A DNA stretch of 64,000 nt from Streptomyces sp. TLI_171 (GTDB taxonomy: Bacteria; Actinomycetota; Actinomycetes; Streptomycetales; Streptomycetaceae). Location of the stretch: NCBI RefSeq assembly GCF_003610255.1, contig NZ_RAPS01000001.1:5793001-5857000 (forward strand), written 5' to 3'. The notes beneath the pieces were generated by a model. The model worked only from the letters and a program-made list of their open reading frames with translations, ran no database searches and was not told the origin of the DNA. Of this stretch, positions 40,751 through 48,844 are shown piece after piece (the stretch's first letter is position 1; every line of letters begins with the position of its first letter). Both the position numbers and the translations under genes were made by a program.

Positions 40751-42199
40751 ATGAGCAACGACACGACCGCCCACGGCGAGCTCGGCGAGGACGAGTACGC
40801 CGAGTTCATGGCGCTGGCCGCCGAGGAGGGCTTCGACGCCGACGAGGTGGACGCCGACCTGGAGGGGCACGGCCCGCTGCCGGTGCTGGCCATCGTGGGC
40901 CGCCCGAACGTCGGCAAGTCCACCCTGGTCAACCGCATCATCGGCCGCCGCGAGGCGGTCGTCGAGGACCGTCCGGGGGTGACCCGGGACCGGGTCAGCT
41001 ACGAGGCGATGTGGGCCGGCCGCCGGTTCAAGGTGCTGGACACCGGTGGCTGGGAGATCGACGTCCTGGGCCTCGACGCGATGGTCGCCGGGCAGGCCGA
41101 GCTGGGCATCGAGCAGTCCGACGCCGTGCTGTTCGTGGTGGACGCCACGGTCGGCGCCACCGACACCGACGACGCGCTGGTCAAGCTGATCCGCCGGTCC
41201 GGCAAGCCCGTGGTGCTGTGCGCGAACAAGGTCGACGGCCCGTCCACCGAGGCGGAGGCCGCGTACCTGTGGTCGCTGGGCCTGGGCGAGCCGTACCCGG
41301 TGTCCGCGCTGCACGGCCGCGGCTCCGGCGACCTGCTGGACGCGGTGCTCGAGGTGCTGCCGGAGGCCCCGCCGCAGCTGTTCGGCGACGGCCAGGGGAT
41401 CGGCGGCCCGCGCCGGGTCGCGCTGATCGGCCGCCCGAACGTCGGCAAGTCCAGCCTGCTGAACAAGGTCGCGGGCGAGGACCGGGTGGTGGTCAACGAG
41501 CTGGCCGGCACCACCCGCGACCCGGTCGACGAGCTGATCCAGCTGGGCGGCAAGACCTGGAAGTTCATCGACACCGCCGGTATCCGCCGCCGGGTCCACC
41601 TGACCTCCGGCGCGGACTTCTACGCCTCGCTGCGGACCTCCGCCGCGCTGGACAAGGCCGAGGTCGCGGTGGTCCTGGTCGACGCCAGCGAGACCCTCGC
41701 CGAGCAGGACACCCGGATCATCTCGATGGCCGTCGAGGCCGGTCGCGCCGTGGTCATCGCCTACAACAAGTGGGACCAGCTCGACGAGGAGCGCCGGTAC
41801 TACCTGGAGCGCGAGATCGAGCGGGACCTGGTGCAGGTCCAGTGGGCGCCGCGGGTGAACGTCTCGGCGAAGACCGGGCGGCACATGGAGAAGCTCGTCC
41901 CGGCGATCGAGACCGCGCTGGCGGGCTGGGAGACCCGGATCACGACGGCCCGGCTGAACGCGTTCCTCGGCGAGCTGGTCGCCTCGCACCCGCACCCGAT
42001 CCGCGGCGGCAAGCAGCCGCGCGTCCTGTTCGGCACCCAGGCGGGCACCCGTCCGCCGCGGTTCGTGCTGTTCGCGTCGGGCTTCCTGGAGGCCGGCTAC
42101 CGCCGGTTCATCGAGCGCCGGCTGCGCGAGGAGTTCGGCTTCGAGGGCACCCCGATCTCGATCTCGGTCCGGGTCCGCGAAAAGCGCAAGCGGAAGTAA
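40751..42199 (+). CDS. der: Ribosome-associated GTPase Der (EngA)
   Basis: A 482-aa double-GTPase for 50S assembly. The two G domains have GRPNVGKS at 50-57 and 227-234, with DTGGWE and DTAGIR (G3) and NKVD and NKWD (G4). The C-terminal KH-like domain starts near RITTARLNAFLGELV and ends basic (REKRKRK). The first 40 residues are an acidic actinobacterial extension. It follows cmk by 125 bases with no gene between. Confidence 0.96.
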   Translation: MSNDTTAHGELGEDEYAEFMALAAEEGFDADEVDADLEGHGPLPVLAIVGRPNVGKSTLVNRIIGRREAVVEDRPGVTRDRVSYEAMWAGRRFKVLDTGGWEIDVLGLDAMVAGQAELGIEQSDAVLFVVDATVGATDTDDALVKLIRRSGKPVVLCANKVDGPSTEAEAAYLWSLGLGEPYPVSALHGRGSGDLLDAVLEVLPEAPPQLFGDGQGIGGPRRVALIGRPNVGKSSLLNKVAGEDRVVVNELAGTTRDPVDELIQLGGKTWKFIDTAGIRRRVHLTSGADFYASLRTSAALDKAEVAVVLVDASETLAEQDTRIISMAVEAGRAVVIAYNKWDQLDEERRYYLEREIERDLVQVQWAPRVNVSAKTGRHMEKLVPAIETALAGWETRITTARLNAFLGELVASHPHPIRGGKQPRVLFGTQAGTRPPRFVLFASGFLEAGYRRFIERRLREEFGFEGTPISISVRVREKRKRK

Positions 42200-42222
42200 C
42201 GGGCGAACGAGCGCCGGTGGGC

Positions 42223-42262
42223 CGTGGACGGATCCGTCCACGGCCCACCGGCATGTCGGGGC
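42223..42262. terminator. Bidirectional terminator after der
   Basis: A 40-base perfect palindrome of two 20-base arms; as RNA it folds into a stem of about 18 bp. It sits between the convergent der gene and the next minus-strand gene. Confidence 0.85.
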
Positions 42263-42270
42263 GGGGCCGT

Positions 42271-42897
42271 TCAGGCGTCCCGCCCCGGCGGCAGGGACAG
42301 CACCGAGCGGTGCCGGCCGCCCGAGGTGGCGCCCGCGGCGGGCTGCGGCGCCGGGCCGAGGTAGCCGGACGCCACCCAGCCCTGGCCGTTGGCCTGCGCG
42401 GGCATGAACTGCGGGGCGCCCGAGCCCTGCCCGGCGTACGTCTCGAACGCCTGGTGCTGCGGGTACGCCGGCGCCTCGCGCCGCTCGGCCTCGCGCGGCT
42501 GCGGGTCGCGGACCGCGAAGCCGGTGAACCGCATCCCCTCCTCGCCGGAGCGGTCGCCGGGCAGCGCGCGGAACAGCCGCCGGTACTCGGAGTACAGCGA
42601 GTCGTAGATCGGCGTGGCCGACACCGGGTGCTCCGCGTCGTAGGACGGGCGCATGTTCGGGATCGACCGGCCGGCACCGGCGGGGGTCGTGGGGGCGGGC
42701 GGACGGCCGGGGGAGGCGAGGTCGTAGCTGTACACGTAGGAGCCAACGAGCGAGACCGGCTTGGGATGCGGGGGCGCGGCCCGCTGTCCTATGTCGAGTC
42801 CGTCGTCCGGCTCCTGGTCAACGGCCGTCCGGAAGGCTGTTGTTGACGTGCTGTCAGGAGAATCGGCGGTGGCCGGGTCGTTCACCGGGTCGGTCAT
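42271..42897 (-). CDS. Streptomycete hypothetical protein, Pro/Ala-rich
   Basis: A 208-aa protein with no recognised domain. It is largely low-complexity and probably disordered, with a short ordered-looking centre (ATPIYDSLYSEYRRLFRALP, GMRFTGFAVRD). It follows the next-listed minus-strand gene by 13 bases and is likely in its operon. Such genes occur near der in streptomycetes as conserved hypotheticals. Confidence 0.7.
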   Translation of the reverse strand: MTDPVNDPATADSPDSTSTTAFRTAVDQEPDDGLDIGQRAAPPHPKPVSLVGSYVYSYDLASPGRPPAPTTPAGAGRSIPNMRPSYDAEHPVSATPIYDSLYSEYRRLFRALPGDRSGEEGMRFTGFAVRDPQPREAERREAPAYPQHQAFETYAGQGSGAPQFMPAQANGQGWVASGYLGPAPQPAAGATSGGRHRSVLSLPPGRDA

Positions 42898-42910
42898 CGG
42901 TGCGCCCCGC

Positions 42911-43786
42911 TCAGGTGCCGGCCAGCGGCAGCATGCCGGCGGCGAGCAGTCCGCGGGCGGCGGCCCGGTCCATGGCGAGGCGCAGCAGGTCCTCGCGGGG
43001 CTGGCGGCCGATGGTGCCGGCCGGCACCGCGTACATGATCACCTCGGACTTGCGGGCCGCCGCCGCCCGCCAGCCCGGGGTGACCTGCAACGGCTGGTGG
43101 GCCTGCCACCAGGCGGCCGAGCCGCCGGCCGCGGAGGGCTGCAGGATCGCGTGCAACTGGCCCATCGCCATCAGCACCGACCAGCCGGCCCGCGGCCGGA
43201 CGGGGGCCTGGTTGACGTCCTGGACCAGCTGGAAGCCGTGCTCGGTCAGCAGCGACAGGAACTCGTCCTCGCCGGCCGCGCTGCCGGGGCGGCCGACCGG
43301 CCCGGTGGGCTCGACCACCAGCGCGGCGTGCTGGGTGTCGCCGCACAGCACGATGCCGCAGGTCACGCCGAGCACCGCGGGCTGCGACTGCCCGGGCTGG
43401 GCGGCCGGCGGGGCGGTGATCGGTTCCGGGACGGTCACCCGGGCGACCTGCTCCGGCACGACCTGCTCCGGGACGGGCGGGGCGGCCGCGGCCTCCGGGG
43501 CGCCGTCGGCGCCCTGGTTGATCGACTCGACGGCGCCGCGCAGCTGCTGCTCGTCCACCGGCACCACCTGGGACGGGATGCAGCGGGCGTGCGCGAACGC
43601 CAGCACCGCCGTCTCGTCGCCGACGAACAGCACGGTGCTGGTGGGCTCGCGGAGCGAGTCGCCCGGTTGTCGGCAGGAGGTGCAGTCGTACGAGTCCGGG
43701 GCGTGGGCGCCCGCCAGCAGGCTCTCGGCCTCGTCGTCGCCGATCTCGGCGCGTACGTCCTCGCTCACCTCAAGCATGCGCGGCAC
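42911..43786 (-). CDS. Streptomycete hypothetical protein with CxxC motif
   Basis: A 291-aa protein. GTG 43786 has GAGGAG 5-6 bases upstream; ATG 43777 is three codons in. The N-terminal part has DSYDCTSCRQPGD and later FAHARCIPS, which together could bind a metal. An Ala/Pro linker (about 95-135) precedes a C-terminal domain (GVTCGIVLCGDTQHAALVVE, SLLTEHGFQLVQDVNQ). No family is recognised. Confidence 0.7.
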   Translation of the reverse strand: MPRMLEVSEDVRAEIGDDEAESLLAGAHAPDSYDCTSCRQPGDSLREPTSTVLFVGDETAVLAFAHARCIPSQVVPVDEQQLRGAVESINQGADGAPEAAAAPPVPEQVVPEQVARVTVPEPITAPPAAQPGQSQPAVLGVTCGIVLCGDTQHAALVVEPTGPVGRPGSAAGEDEFLSLLTEHGFQLVQDVNQAPVRPRAGWSVLMAMGQLHAILQPSAAGGSAAWWQAHQPLQVTPGWRAAAARKSEVIMYAVPAGTIGRQPREDLLRLAMDRAAARGLLAAGMLPLAGT

Positions 43787-44004
43787 TAAGACTCCTCGTT
43801 CGCCCTGACGTTCTCTGGTGCGCCCGGGCGGGACCTCCCGGGTGCGCGGCGCGGGGCGCGCCGACCGCCTTTACCAACGGGAGGTTGTGGCTGGGGTCAC
43901 GGGTGGGCGTCCGGACGACGGGTTTTGAACGGCTTATGACTGCGCTGTGTGCACCGAGAATCACAATCTGTCGACGCTGTGCCCGACCTCACACCGGACA
44001 AACT

Positions 44005-44018
44005 GTGACCGGGGTCAT
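44005..44018 (+). promoter_or_regulatory. CRP-like site upstream of rpfA
   Basis: GTGACCGGGGTCAT fits the streptomycete Crp consensus GTG-N6-GNCAC with one mismatch and is a near palindrome (TGTGA-N6-TCATA). It lies 390 bases before rpfA in a 620-base gene-free region (43787-44408). Crp control of rpf genes is established in actinobacteria, so the site is plausible. CATAT-TCCC-ATATG follows directly (44016-44029). Confidence 0.5.
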
Positions 44019-44136
44019 ATTCCCATATGGTTTGATCTTGGAAAAAGCGGATGAAACGGACATCAAAGCTTCTTTTGCTTGATCGATACCCGCGGTAACG
44101 GCAACGTGACCTGGCAGAACCCGAAACTGTTTGGCG

Positions 44137-44300
44137 ACCCGGGAGCCGAATCGTAGGTTCGTGGCCGGTGCATCGAGCACCTCCCGGGTTCACCCCCGAC
44201 GCACGGACCGCCCCGGCTCACCCCGGACCGCGGACCGAGCGCCCACGGCGCGACGGCAGCCAGCCGCCGCCGGGGATGCGGACAGGTGGCCGGGGCGACA
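44137..44300 (+). ncRNA. Structured rpfA leader, candidate c-di-AMP (ydaO) riboswitch
   Basis: ACCCGGGAG (44137-44145) pairs perfectly with CTCCCGGGT (44181-44189) and encloses two small hairpins (CCGAA/TTCGTGG and GTGC/GCAC). GCCGAATC here and GACGGCAGCCAG near 44262 recall conserved pieces of ydaO-type leaders. In Streptomyces the rpfA leader is a c-di-AMP riboswitch, so the type is expected from context. I cannot confirm the full consensus by eye and the limits are approximate. Confidence 0.45.
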
Positions 44301-44408
44301 GCGGCACGTCCGACACGTGCCCGGTCGCCCACCGGACTTGGCGAGCGAACAGGGCCCCGCTGGGGCCTGGTTCCGCCTGCCCATCCCGGGAACGTCGAGA
44401 GGAATCTC

Positions 44409-45179
44409 ATGATCTTCCGTAACGAGACCGCCGCTGCCACCACCGCCCCCAAGCGCAACCGCGTCCGCGCGGCCGTCGTCGGCGGCGCCCTGCTCGCCGT
44501 CCCGGTGGCCGGCCTCGTCACGGCCACCTCGGCCTCCGCCGCCGACGTCTCCACCTGGGACAAGGTCGCGATGTGCGAGTCGACCGGCAACTGGTCGATC
44601 AACACCGGCAACGGCTTCTACGGCGGTCTGCAGTTCACCTCCTCCACCTGGGCCGCCTTCGGCGGCACCGCCTACGCCCCGCAGGCCAACCTGGCCACCA
44701 AGGCGCAGCAGATCGCCGTCGCCGAGAAGGTGCTGGCCTCCCAGGGCCCCGGCGCCTGGCCGGTGTGCTCGGTCAAGGCCGGTCTGACCGCGGGCGGCGT
44801 GCCGGCCCAGGTCGACACCTCCTCCAGCTCCAGCAGCTCCTCCTCGACCTCGTCCTCCGCGAAGTCGAACACCGCCGCCTCGGACAACTCCGCCAAGGCC
44901 TCCCGCTCCGAGACCCGCGCCCAGGCCCCCAAGGCCGCCGCCCAGGAGACCACCTCCTCGGCCAAGCAGGACGCCCCGAAGCAGACCTGGAAGAACAAGT
45001 CCGCCGCGGCCACCAACACCGCCAAGTCCGGCGACACCTACACCGTGAAGTCCGGCGACACCCTGTCCAAGATCGCCGCCGGCCTCGGCGTCGACTGGCA
45101 CGCGCTGTACAACAACAACACCGGTGTCGTCGGCGGCAACCCGGACCTGATCTACCCCGGCCAGGTCCTGTCCGTCTGA
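44409..45179 (+). CDS. rpfA: Resuscitation-promoting factor with LysM domain
   Basis: A 256-aa secreted muralytic enzyme. A signal peptide covers residues 1-44 (basic start, VVGGALLAVPVAGLV, then SASA). The Rpf domain follows (WDKVAMCESTGNWSINTGNG, catalytic Glu57; YGGLQFTSSTWAAFGG). A Ser/Thr/Ala/Lys linker (about 138-205) leads to a C-terminal LysM (TYTVKSGDTLSKIAAGLGVD, end YPGQVLSV). It cleaves peptidoglycan during spore germination and outgrowth. The start has GAGAGGAA upstream. Control by Crp and c-di-AMP is likely from the upstream region. Confidence 0.95.
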   Translation: MIFRNETAAATTAPKRNRVRAAVVGGALLAVPVAGLVTATSASAADVSTWDKVAMCESTGNWSINTGNGFYGGLQFTSSTWAAFGGTAYAPQANLATKAQQIAVAEKVLASQGPGAWPVCSVKAGLTAGGVPAQVDTSSSSSSSSSTSSSAKSNTAASDNSAKASRSETRAQAPKAAAQETTSSAKQDAPKQTWKNKSAAATNTAKSGDTYTVKSGDTLSKIAAGLGVDWHALYNNNTGVVGGNPDLIYPGQVLSV

Positions 45180-45248
45180 CCTCCCGGTCACCCCTCGGAA
45201 GCCCCGCTTCCCCCGGGGATCACCCACTGATCCCCACCCTGTCGGCGT

Positions 45249-45282
45249 GAAGCCGCCACCCCGCACCCGGGGTGGCGGCTTC
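45249..45282 (+). terminator. Terminator after rpfA
   Basis: A perfect 14-bp stem (45249-45262 with 45269-45282) with loop GCACCC. Confidence 0.8.
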
Positions 45283-45354
45283 CGCCGTTACACCGCCACC
45301 CGGCCGGGGGTCTCCGGAGGGTGGCCGGGCGGCCGCCGTGCGTAGCGTCGGAGG

Positions 45355-45696
45355 ATGCGGATACCTCTGTACGGCCGGGGACTGATCGCGCTGGCCCTGC
45401 TGCTCCCCGCGGGCGGCGCGCTCGCCCTCACCCGCCAGCCCACCCCCGACGTGGTGTGGGACCGCCTCGCGGACTGCGAGAGCGACGGCGACTGGCAGGC
45501 CGACACCGGCAACGGCTACTACGGCGGACTCCAGATCTGGCCGCCCACCTGGCGGGAGTCCGGCGGCCTGCGCTACGCGGACCGGCCCGACCGGGCGAGC
45601 CGGGCGCAGCAGGTCACCGTCGCCGAGGAGATCCTGCGCCGCCAGGGCTGGCAGGCGTGGGGCGGCTGCGCCCGGGAGATCGGCCTGCTGCCGTAG
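45355..45696 (+). CDS. Small secreted Rpf-domain protein
   Basis: A 113-aa protein that is only signal peptide plus Rpf domain: IPLYGRGLIALALLLPAGGA, then VWDRLADCESDGDWQADTGN (catalytic Glu) and YYGGLQIWPPTWRESGG. It resembles minimal Rpf proteins. GGAGG directly abuts ATG 45355, which is too close to be an ideal ribosome site, and no other start is available. It lies 175 bases after rpfA behind that gene's terminator. Confidence 0.85.
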   Translation: MRIPLYGRGLIALALLLPAGGALALTRQPTPDVVWDRLADCESDGDWQADTGNGYYGGLQIWPPTWRESGGLRYADRPDRASRAQQVTVAEEILRRQGWQAWGGCAREIGLLP

Positions 45697-45709
45697 CGGC
45701 CGCCGGGCG

Positions 45710-46315
45710 TCACCAGGCGCGGCCCTCGGGAAGGCCGGCCAGCCCGGGCGCGGACAGGTGCGGCACCCGGTAGACCGCCCCGCCGGTGTCCGCCTCGGGC
45801 TCGGCCGCCCAGAGCACGAACCGGAGCAGCTCCCACCGGCTCGGGTCGAGCGCCAGCACGGCGGTGTGCACGCCCGGCCGCCGGGACAGCTCGCGCAGCT
45901 GCTCCGCCTCGGCCTCCACGTGCGCGGCGAGCGCGAGCGGGTCGGGGTCGGTGGGGACGGTGGTCAGCCGCCGGGTCGCGGTGGCGACCGGGGACCCGGC
46001 GGTGCGGGCCGGGCCGCCGAACTGGGCGAGGACGGTCCAGTGCTGGACGGCCGGCCGGCCGAAGTCGCGGACGATGTTGGCGAACCCGCCGCCGCCCACC
46101 AGGAACCGGGCCAGCTCCCCGTCCGAGCGCCACACGTAGAGCGGCGCGTACTCGTTGACGGGCGAGCCGTCCGCGCCGCGTTCCCGCAGCAGCCACGCCT
46201 TGAACCCGAGCCCCGCCCGGTCGTCCAGCAGCGGCGCACCGGCCGCGATCCGGCGGCGGATGACGTCCAGGTCGTAGTCGGCGGGCAGGGTGATCGCGTA
46301 CTGCTTCGCGTGCAC
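45710..46315 (-). CDS. DUF4865 family protein
   Basis: A 201-aa protein of the DUF4865 family (MHAKQYAITLPADYDLDVIR, LGFKAWLLRERG, NEYAPLYVWRSDGELARFLV). The fold may be a duplicated ferredoxin-like/monooxygenase-like barrel; no activity is known. It lies 34 bases after the TetR gene on the same strand and is probably controlled by it. Confidence 0.85.
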   Translation of the reverse strand: MHAKQYAITLPADYDLDVIRRRIAAGAPLLDDRAGLGFKAWLLRERGADGSPVNEYAPLYVWRSDGELARFLVGGGGFANIVRDFGRPAVQHWTVLAQFGGPARTAGSPVATATRRLTTVPTDPDPLALAAHVEAEAEQLRELSRRPGVHTAVLALDPSRWELLRFVLWAAEPEADTGGAVYRVPHLSAPGLAGLPEGRAW

Positions 46316-46349
46316 GGCGGGTGCCTCTCGGGTCGGGGGGAGGGGACGG

Positions 46350-46949
46350 TCAGGCGGGCGGCCGGCCGAGCAGGGCCAGCACGCCGGTGATCGCCCGGTC
46401 GAACGGGGCGGGGTCGCCGGCGGCGCGGGCCAGCACGTAGCCGCCCTGGAGCACGGCCAGGACGGTGGCGGCGGTGTCGTGCGGATCGACGGACGGCGGG
46501 AGCTCGCCGGCCTCCCGGCCCTCGGCGAGCACCTCCGCGAGGCGCTCGCGCAGGCGGCCGAGGGTCTGCTCGACGGGGGCCCGCAGCGCCGGGTCGGCCA
46601 TCACGTCCGGGTCCTGGGTGAGCCGTCCGATCGGGCAGCCGCGCAGCACGTCGCGTTCGCGGCGCAGGTACGCGGTGATCCGGTCGAGCGGGGTGCCGGG
46701 GCCGGTGAGCAGGCCGTCGGCGCGGGCGCCCAGCTCGTCCGCGGTGCGGGTGATCGCGGCGAGGGCGAGTTCGGGCTTGCCCGCGAAGTGGTGGTACATG
46801 CTGCCCTGGCCGGCTCCCGCGCGCTGCTGGATGGCCCGGGGGCTGGTGCCGGTGTAGCCGCGCTCCCAGAGGAGTTCGCGGGTGCTCTCGACCAGCCGGT
46901 CGGCGGTGCTCGCCGCGTTCGGGGTTCTCGGGGTGTTCGGGGTGTTCAC
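46350..46949 (-). CDS. TetR/AcrR family regulator
   Basis: A 199-aa repressor. The DNA-binding domain is DRLVESTRELLWERGYTGTS, AIQQRAGAGQGSMYHHFAGK. The C-terminal part (GCPIGRLTQDPDVMADPALR, a Cys near the domain boundary) resembles TetR_C families that sense electrophiles or aromatic compounds. The GTG start at 46949 has no clear ribosome site. A palindrome lies 9 bases upstream of the start, so it probably represses itself and the DUF4865 gene. Confidence 0.88.
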   Translation of the reverse strand: MNTPNTPRTPNAASTADRLVESTRELLWERGYTGTSPRAIQQRAGAGQGSMYHHFAGKPELALAAITRTADELGARADGLLTGPGTPLDRITAYLRRERDVLRGCPIGRLTQDPDVMADPALRAPVEQTLGRLRERLAEVLAEGREAGELPPSVDPHDTAATVLAVLQGGYVLARAAGDPAPFDRAITGVLALLGRPPA

Positions 46950-46958
46950 GGGGCAGCA

Positions 46959-46980
46959 CTGTACATACCAGTAGGTACAG
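46959..46980. promoter_or_regulatory. TetR operator palindrome
   Basis: Arms CTGTACATAC (46959-46968) and GTAGGTACAG (46971-46980) around CA form a 22-bp palindrome with one mismatched pair. It is directly before the TetR start codon and fits the size and symmetry of TetR operators. Confidence 0.65.
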
Positions 46981-47011
46981 CGCGGTAGGGCGGACGGTCC
47001 GTCAGTTCGCC

Positions 47012-47824
47012 TCAGGCGTGCGCCGGTTCCATCCGGGCGGCCGCCACACCGGGCCGGACCACGGCCGGCAGCGCGGCGGCCGGGTACCGGCGCAGCAGGG
47101 CCGCCTCGACCTCGTCCGCTCCGGCGGGCTTGCCGAGTTCGGTCTCGAAGGCGCGCAGGTAGTCGCCGGTCCAGGCGACCGGGTCGGGGGTGTGGTCGGC
47201 GGCGGGCGTGGTCAGGAACCGGTGGCCGGCGACGGCGCGCTCCGGTTCCAGCGCGGCCATCTCGTCGAGCAGGCCGATCCACGCCTCGCGCTGCGCCGCG
47301 GTCGGGGTGTCGGCGATCCACGGATGGACGTTCAGCCACAGCAGCGGCCCGCCGAGCAGGGTGCGGCTGCGGTGCTCCCACAGGTAGTGGTGGTCGGGCA
47401 GGCCGAGGGACGCGCCGCGCAGCTCCAGCCGGTGGTCCTCCAGTTCGACGGCGTCACCCTCCAGCGGCTCGAACGCGACCAGCCGGGTGGGGAGTTCCGG
47501 CCCGAGGCCGGCCCAGGCGGTGTGCACCACCGGGTAGTCGCGCCCGATCCGGTCGAGGACCTGCGCGGGCGCCAGGAACCGGGCCTCGGGGAACTCGTCG
47601 CGCAGCACCTCCGCCGCCAGCCAGCAGTCCGGCGCGGAGTGGACCGCCAGCACGGCGGTCAGCCGCCGCCCCGACGTCCGGACCTCCCGCGCCAGCCGCC
47701 GCCCGTCCGAGAGCCGCAGCCCCGCACCGACCAGCACCGCCCGGTGCTGCCCCAGCACCAGTACCGCGGCCTTGTGCAGCGAGGCCTCGGGAAGGTCCAC
47801 CACTCGGAACTCCAGCGCTTGCAT
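47012..47824 (-). CDS. Metallo-beta-lactamase-fold protein with altered metal site
   Basis: A 270-aa protein. ATG 47824 has GGAGGAGG 5 bases upstream. The order of strands, the later His (VVHTAWAGLG), GGPLLWLNVHPWIADTP and AVAGHRF fit the MBL fold. At the usual HxHxDH site the sequence is AVHSAPDCWLAAEVL, so the second His and the final His are replaced by Ala and Cys. Metal binding is therefore doubtful; it could be a non-enzymatic or changed-specificity member. Confidence 0.7.
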   Translation of the reverse strand: MQALEFRVVDLPEASLHKAAVLVLGQHRAVLVGAGLRLSDGRRLAREVRTSGRRLTAVLAVHSAPDCWLAAEVLRDEFPEARFLAPAQVLDRIGRDYPVVHTAWAGLGPELPTRLVAFEPLEGDAVELEDHRLELRGASLGLPDHHYLWEHRSRTLLGGPLLWLNVHPWIADTPTAAQREAWIGLLDEMAALEPERAVAGHRFLTTPAADHTPDPVAWTGDYLRAFETELGKPAGADEVEAALLRRYPAAALPAVVRPGVAAARMEPAHA

Positions 47825-48025
47825 CGCGCCTCCTCCGCCCGGACGGCAACACGCCCCCTCCCCAGGGTCCGCCGGGACGCCGAAGGCCGCACGTGGGAGA
47901 CGGAGCCGGCCGGGAACGAGGCCGGGTGGTGTCGGGCCGGGAGGCGCGCGATCCGGGACACAGCGGGGTGGGTGGGCGGCGGTCGGGACGCCGGCAGGCC
48001 CCCGCCGGGATGCGAGCATGGAGGG

Positions 48026-48721
48026 ATGAGCGGCAGCGGGGTGTTCGCGGGGGAGCTGTTCGGACGCGGGCGGGAGGAGCCGGGGCCCGGGGCGGTGCTG
48101 CTGCCGGGGTGGCTGGACGCGGAGCAGCAGCGGGAGTTGGTGGCGGCGTGCCGGGAGTGGGCGCGTCCGCCGGCGGGGATGCGGACGGTGACCCTGCCGA
48201 CCGGCGGGGTGATGTCGGTGCGGACGGTGTGCCTGGGCTGGCACTGGTACCCGTACGGCTACGCGCGCACCGTGGTGGACGGCGACGGCGCGCCGGTGAA
48301 GCCGTTCCCGCCGCTGCTGGACGGGCTGGCCCGGCGGGCGGTCGCGGAGGCGTACGGGGAGCGGGCCGGGGAGATCGCGGGCGCGGCCGGCTACGCGCCG
48401 GACGTCGCGCTGGTCAACCACTACCCGCACGGCGCGAAGATGGGCCTGCACCGGGACCGCGAGGAGCGGGTGGACGCCCCGGTGGTGTCGCTGTCGCTGG
48501 GCGACAGCTGCGTGTTCCGGCTGGGCAACACCGCGACCAGGACCAGGCCGTGGACGGACCTGGAGCTGCGCAGCGGCGACCTGCTGGTGTTCGGCGGCGA
48601 GCTGCGCTTCGCGTACCACGGCGTGGTGCGGACCCTGCCGGGCACCGCCGACCCGGACCTGGGACTGGTCGGACGGCTGAACATCACCGTGCGGCAGTCC
48701 GGCCTGGACCGGAGCCGGTAG
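48026..48721 (+). CDS. AlkB-like Fe(II)/2-oxoglutarate dioxygenase
   Basis: A 231-aa protein of the AlkB family, which removes alkyl groups from nucleic acid bases by oxidation. Fe ligands are LHRDREE (His142, Asp144) and FAYHGV (His198); the 2-oxoglutarate-binding arginines are in GRLNITVRQSG. YGYARTVVDGDGAPVKPFPP (near 78) is a substrate-lid region typical of the group. GGAGGG abuts ATG 48026, leaving unusually short spacing. Confidence 0.88.
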   Translation: MSGSGVFAGELFGRGREEPGPGAVLLPGWLDAEQQRELVAACREWARPPAGMRTVTLPTGGVMSVRTVCLGWHWYPYGYARTVVDGDGAPVKPFPPLLDGLARRAVAEAYGERAGEIAGAAGYAPDVALVNHYPHGAKMGLHRDREERVDAPVVSLSLGDSCVFRLGNTATRTRPWTDLELRSGDLLVFGGELRFAYHGVVRTLPGTADPDLGLVGRLNITVRQSGLDRSR

Positions 48722-48844
48722 CCGGGCGGCGGTCAGCGTGCCGGAGGGCGGGAATGCCCGGTCGGCGCGGAGACTTGTGCTGGACGGAGAAGGCGTTCGG
48801 CGGCACACCCCTGCCCGCCCGGCCGCCAGGAGAGGGAGCGATAC

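Noticed and set aside
43885..44082. A 65-codon frame in the rpfA upstream region
   Set aside because: It overlaps the CRP-like box and promoter-like sequence, has no domain, and its translation looks random.
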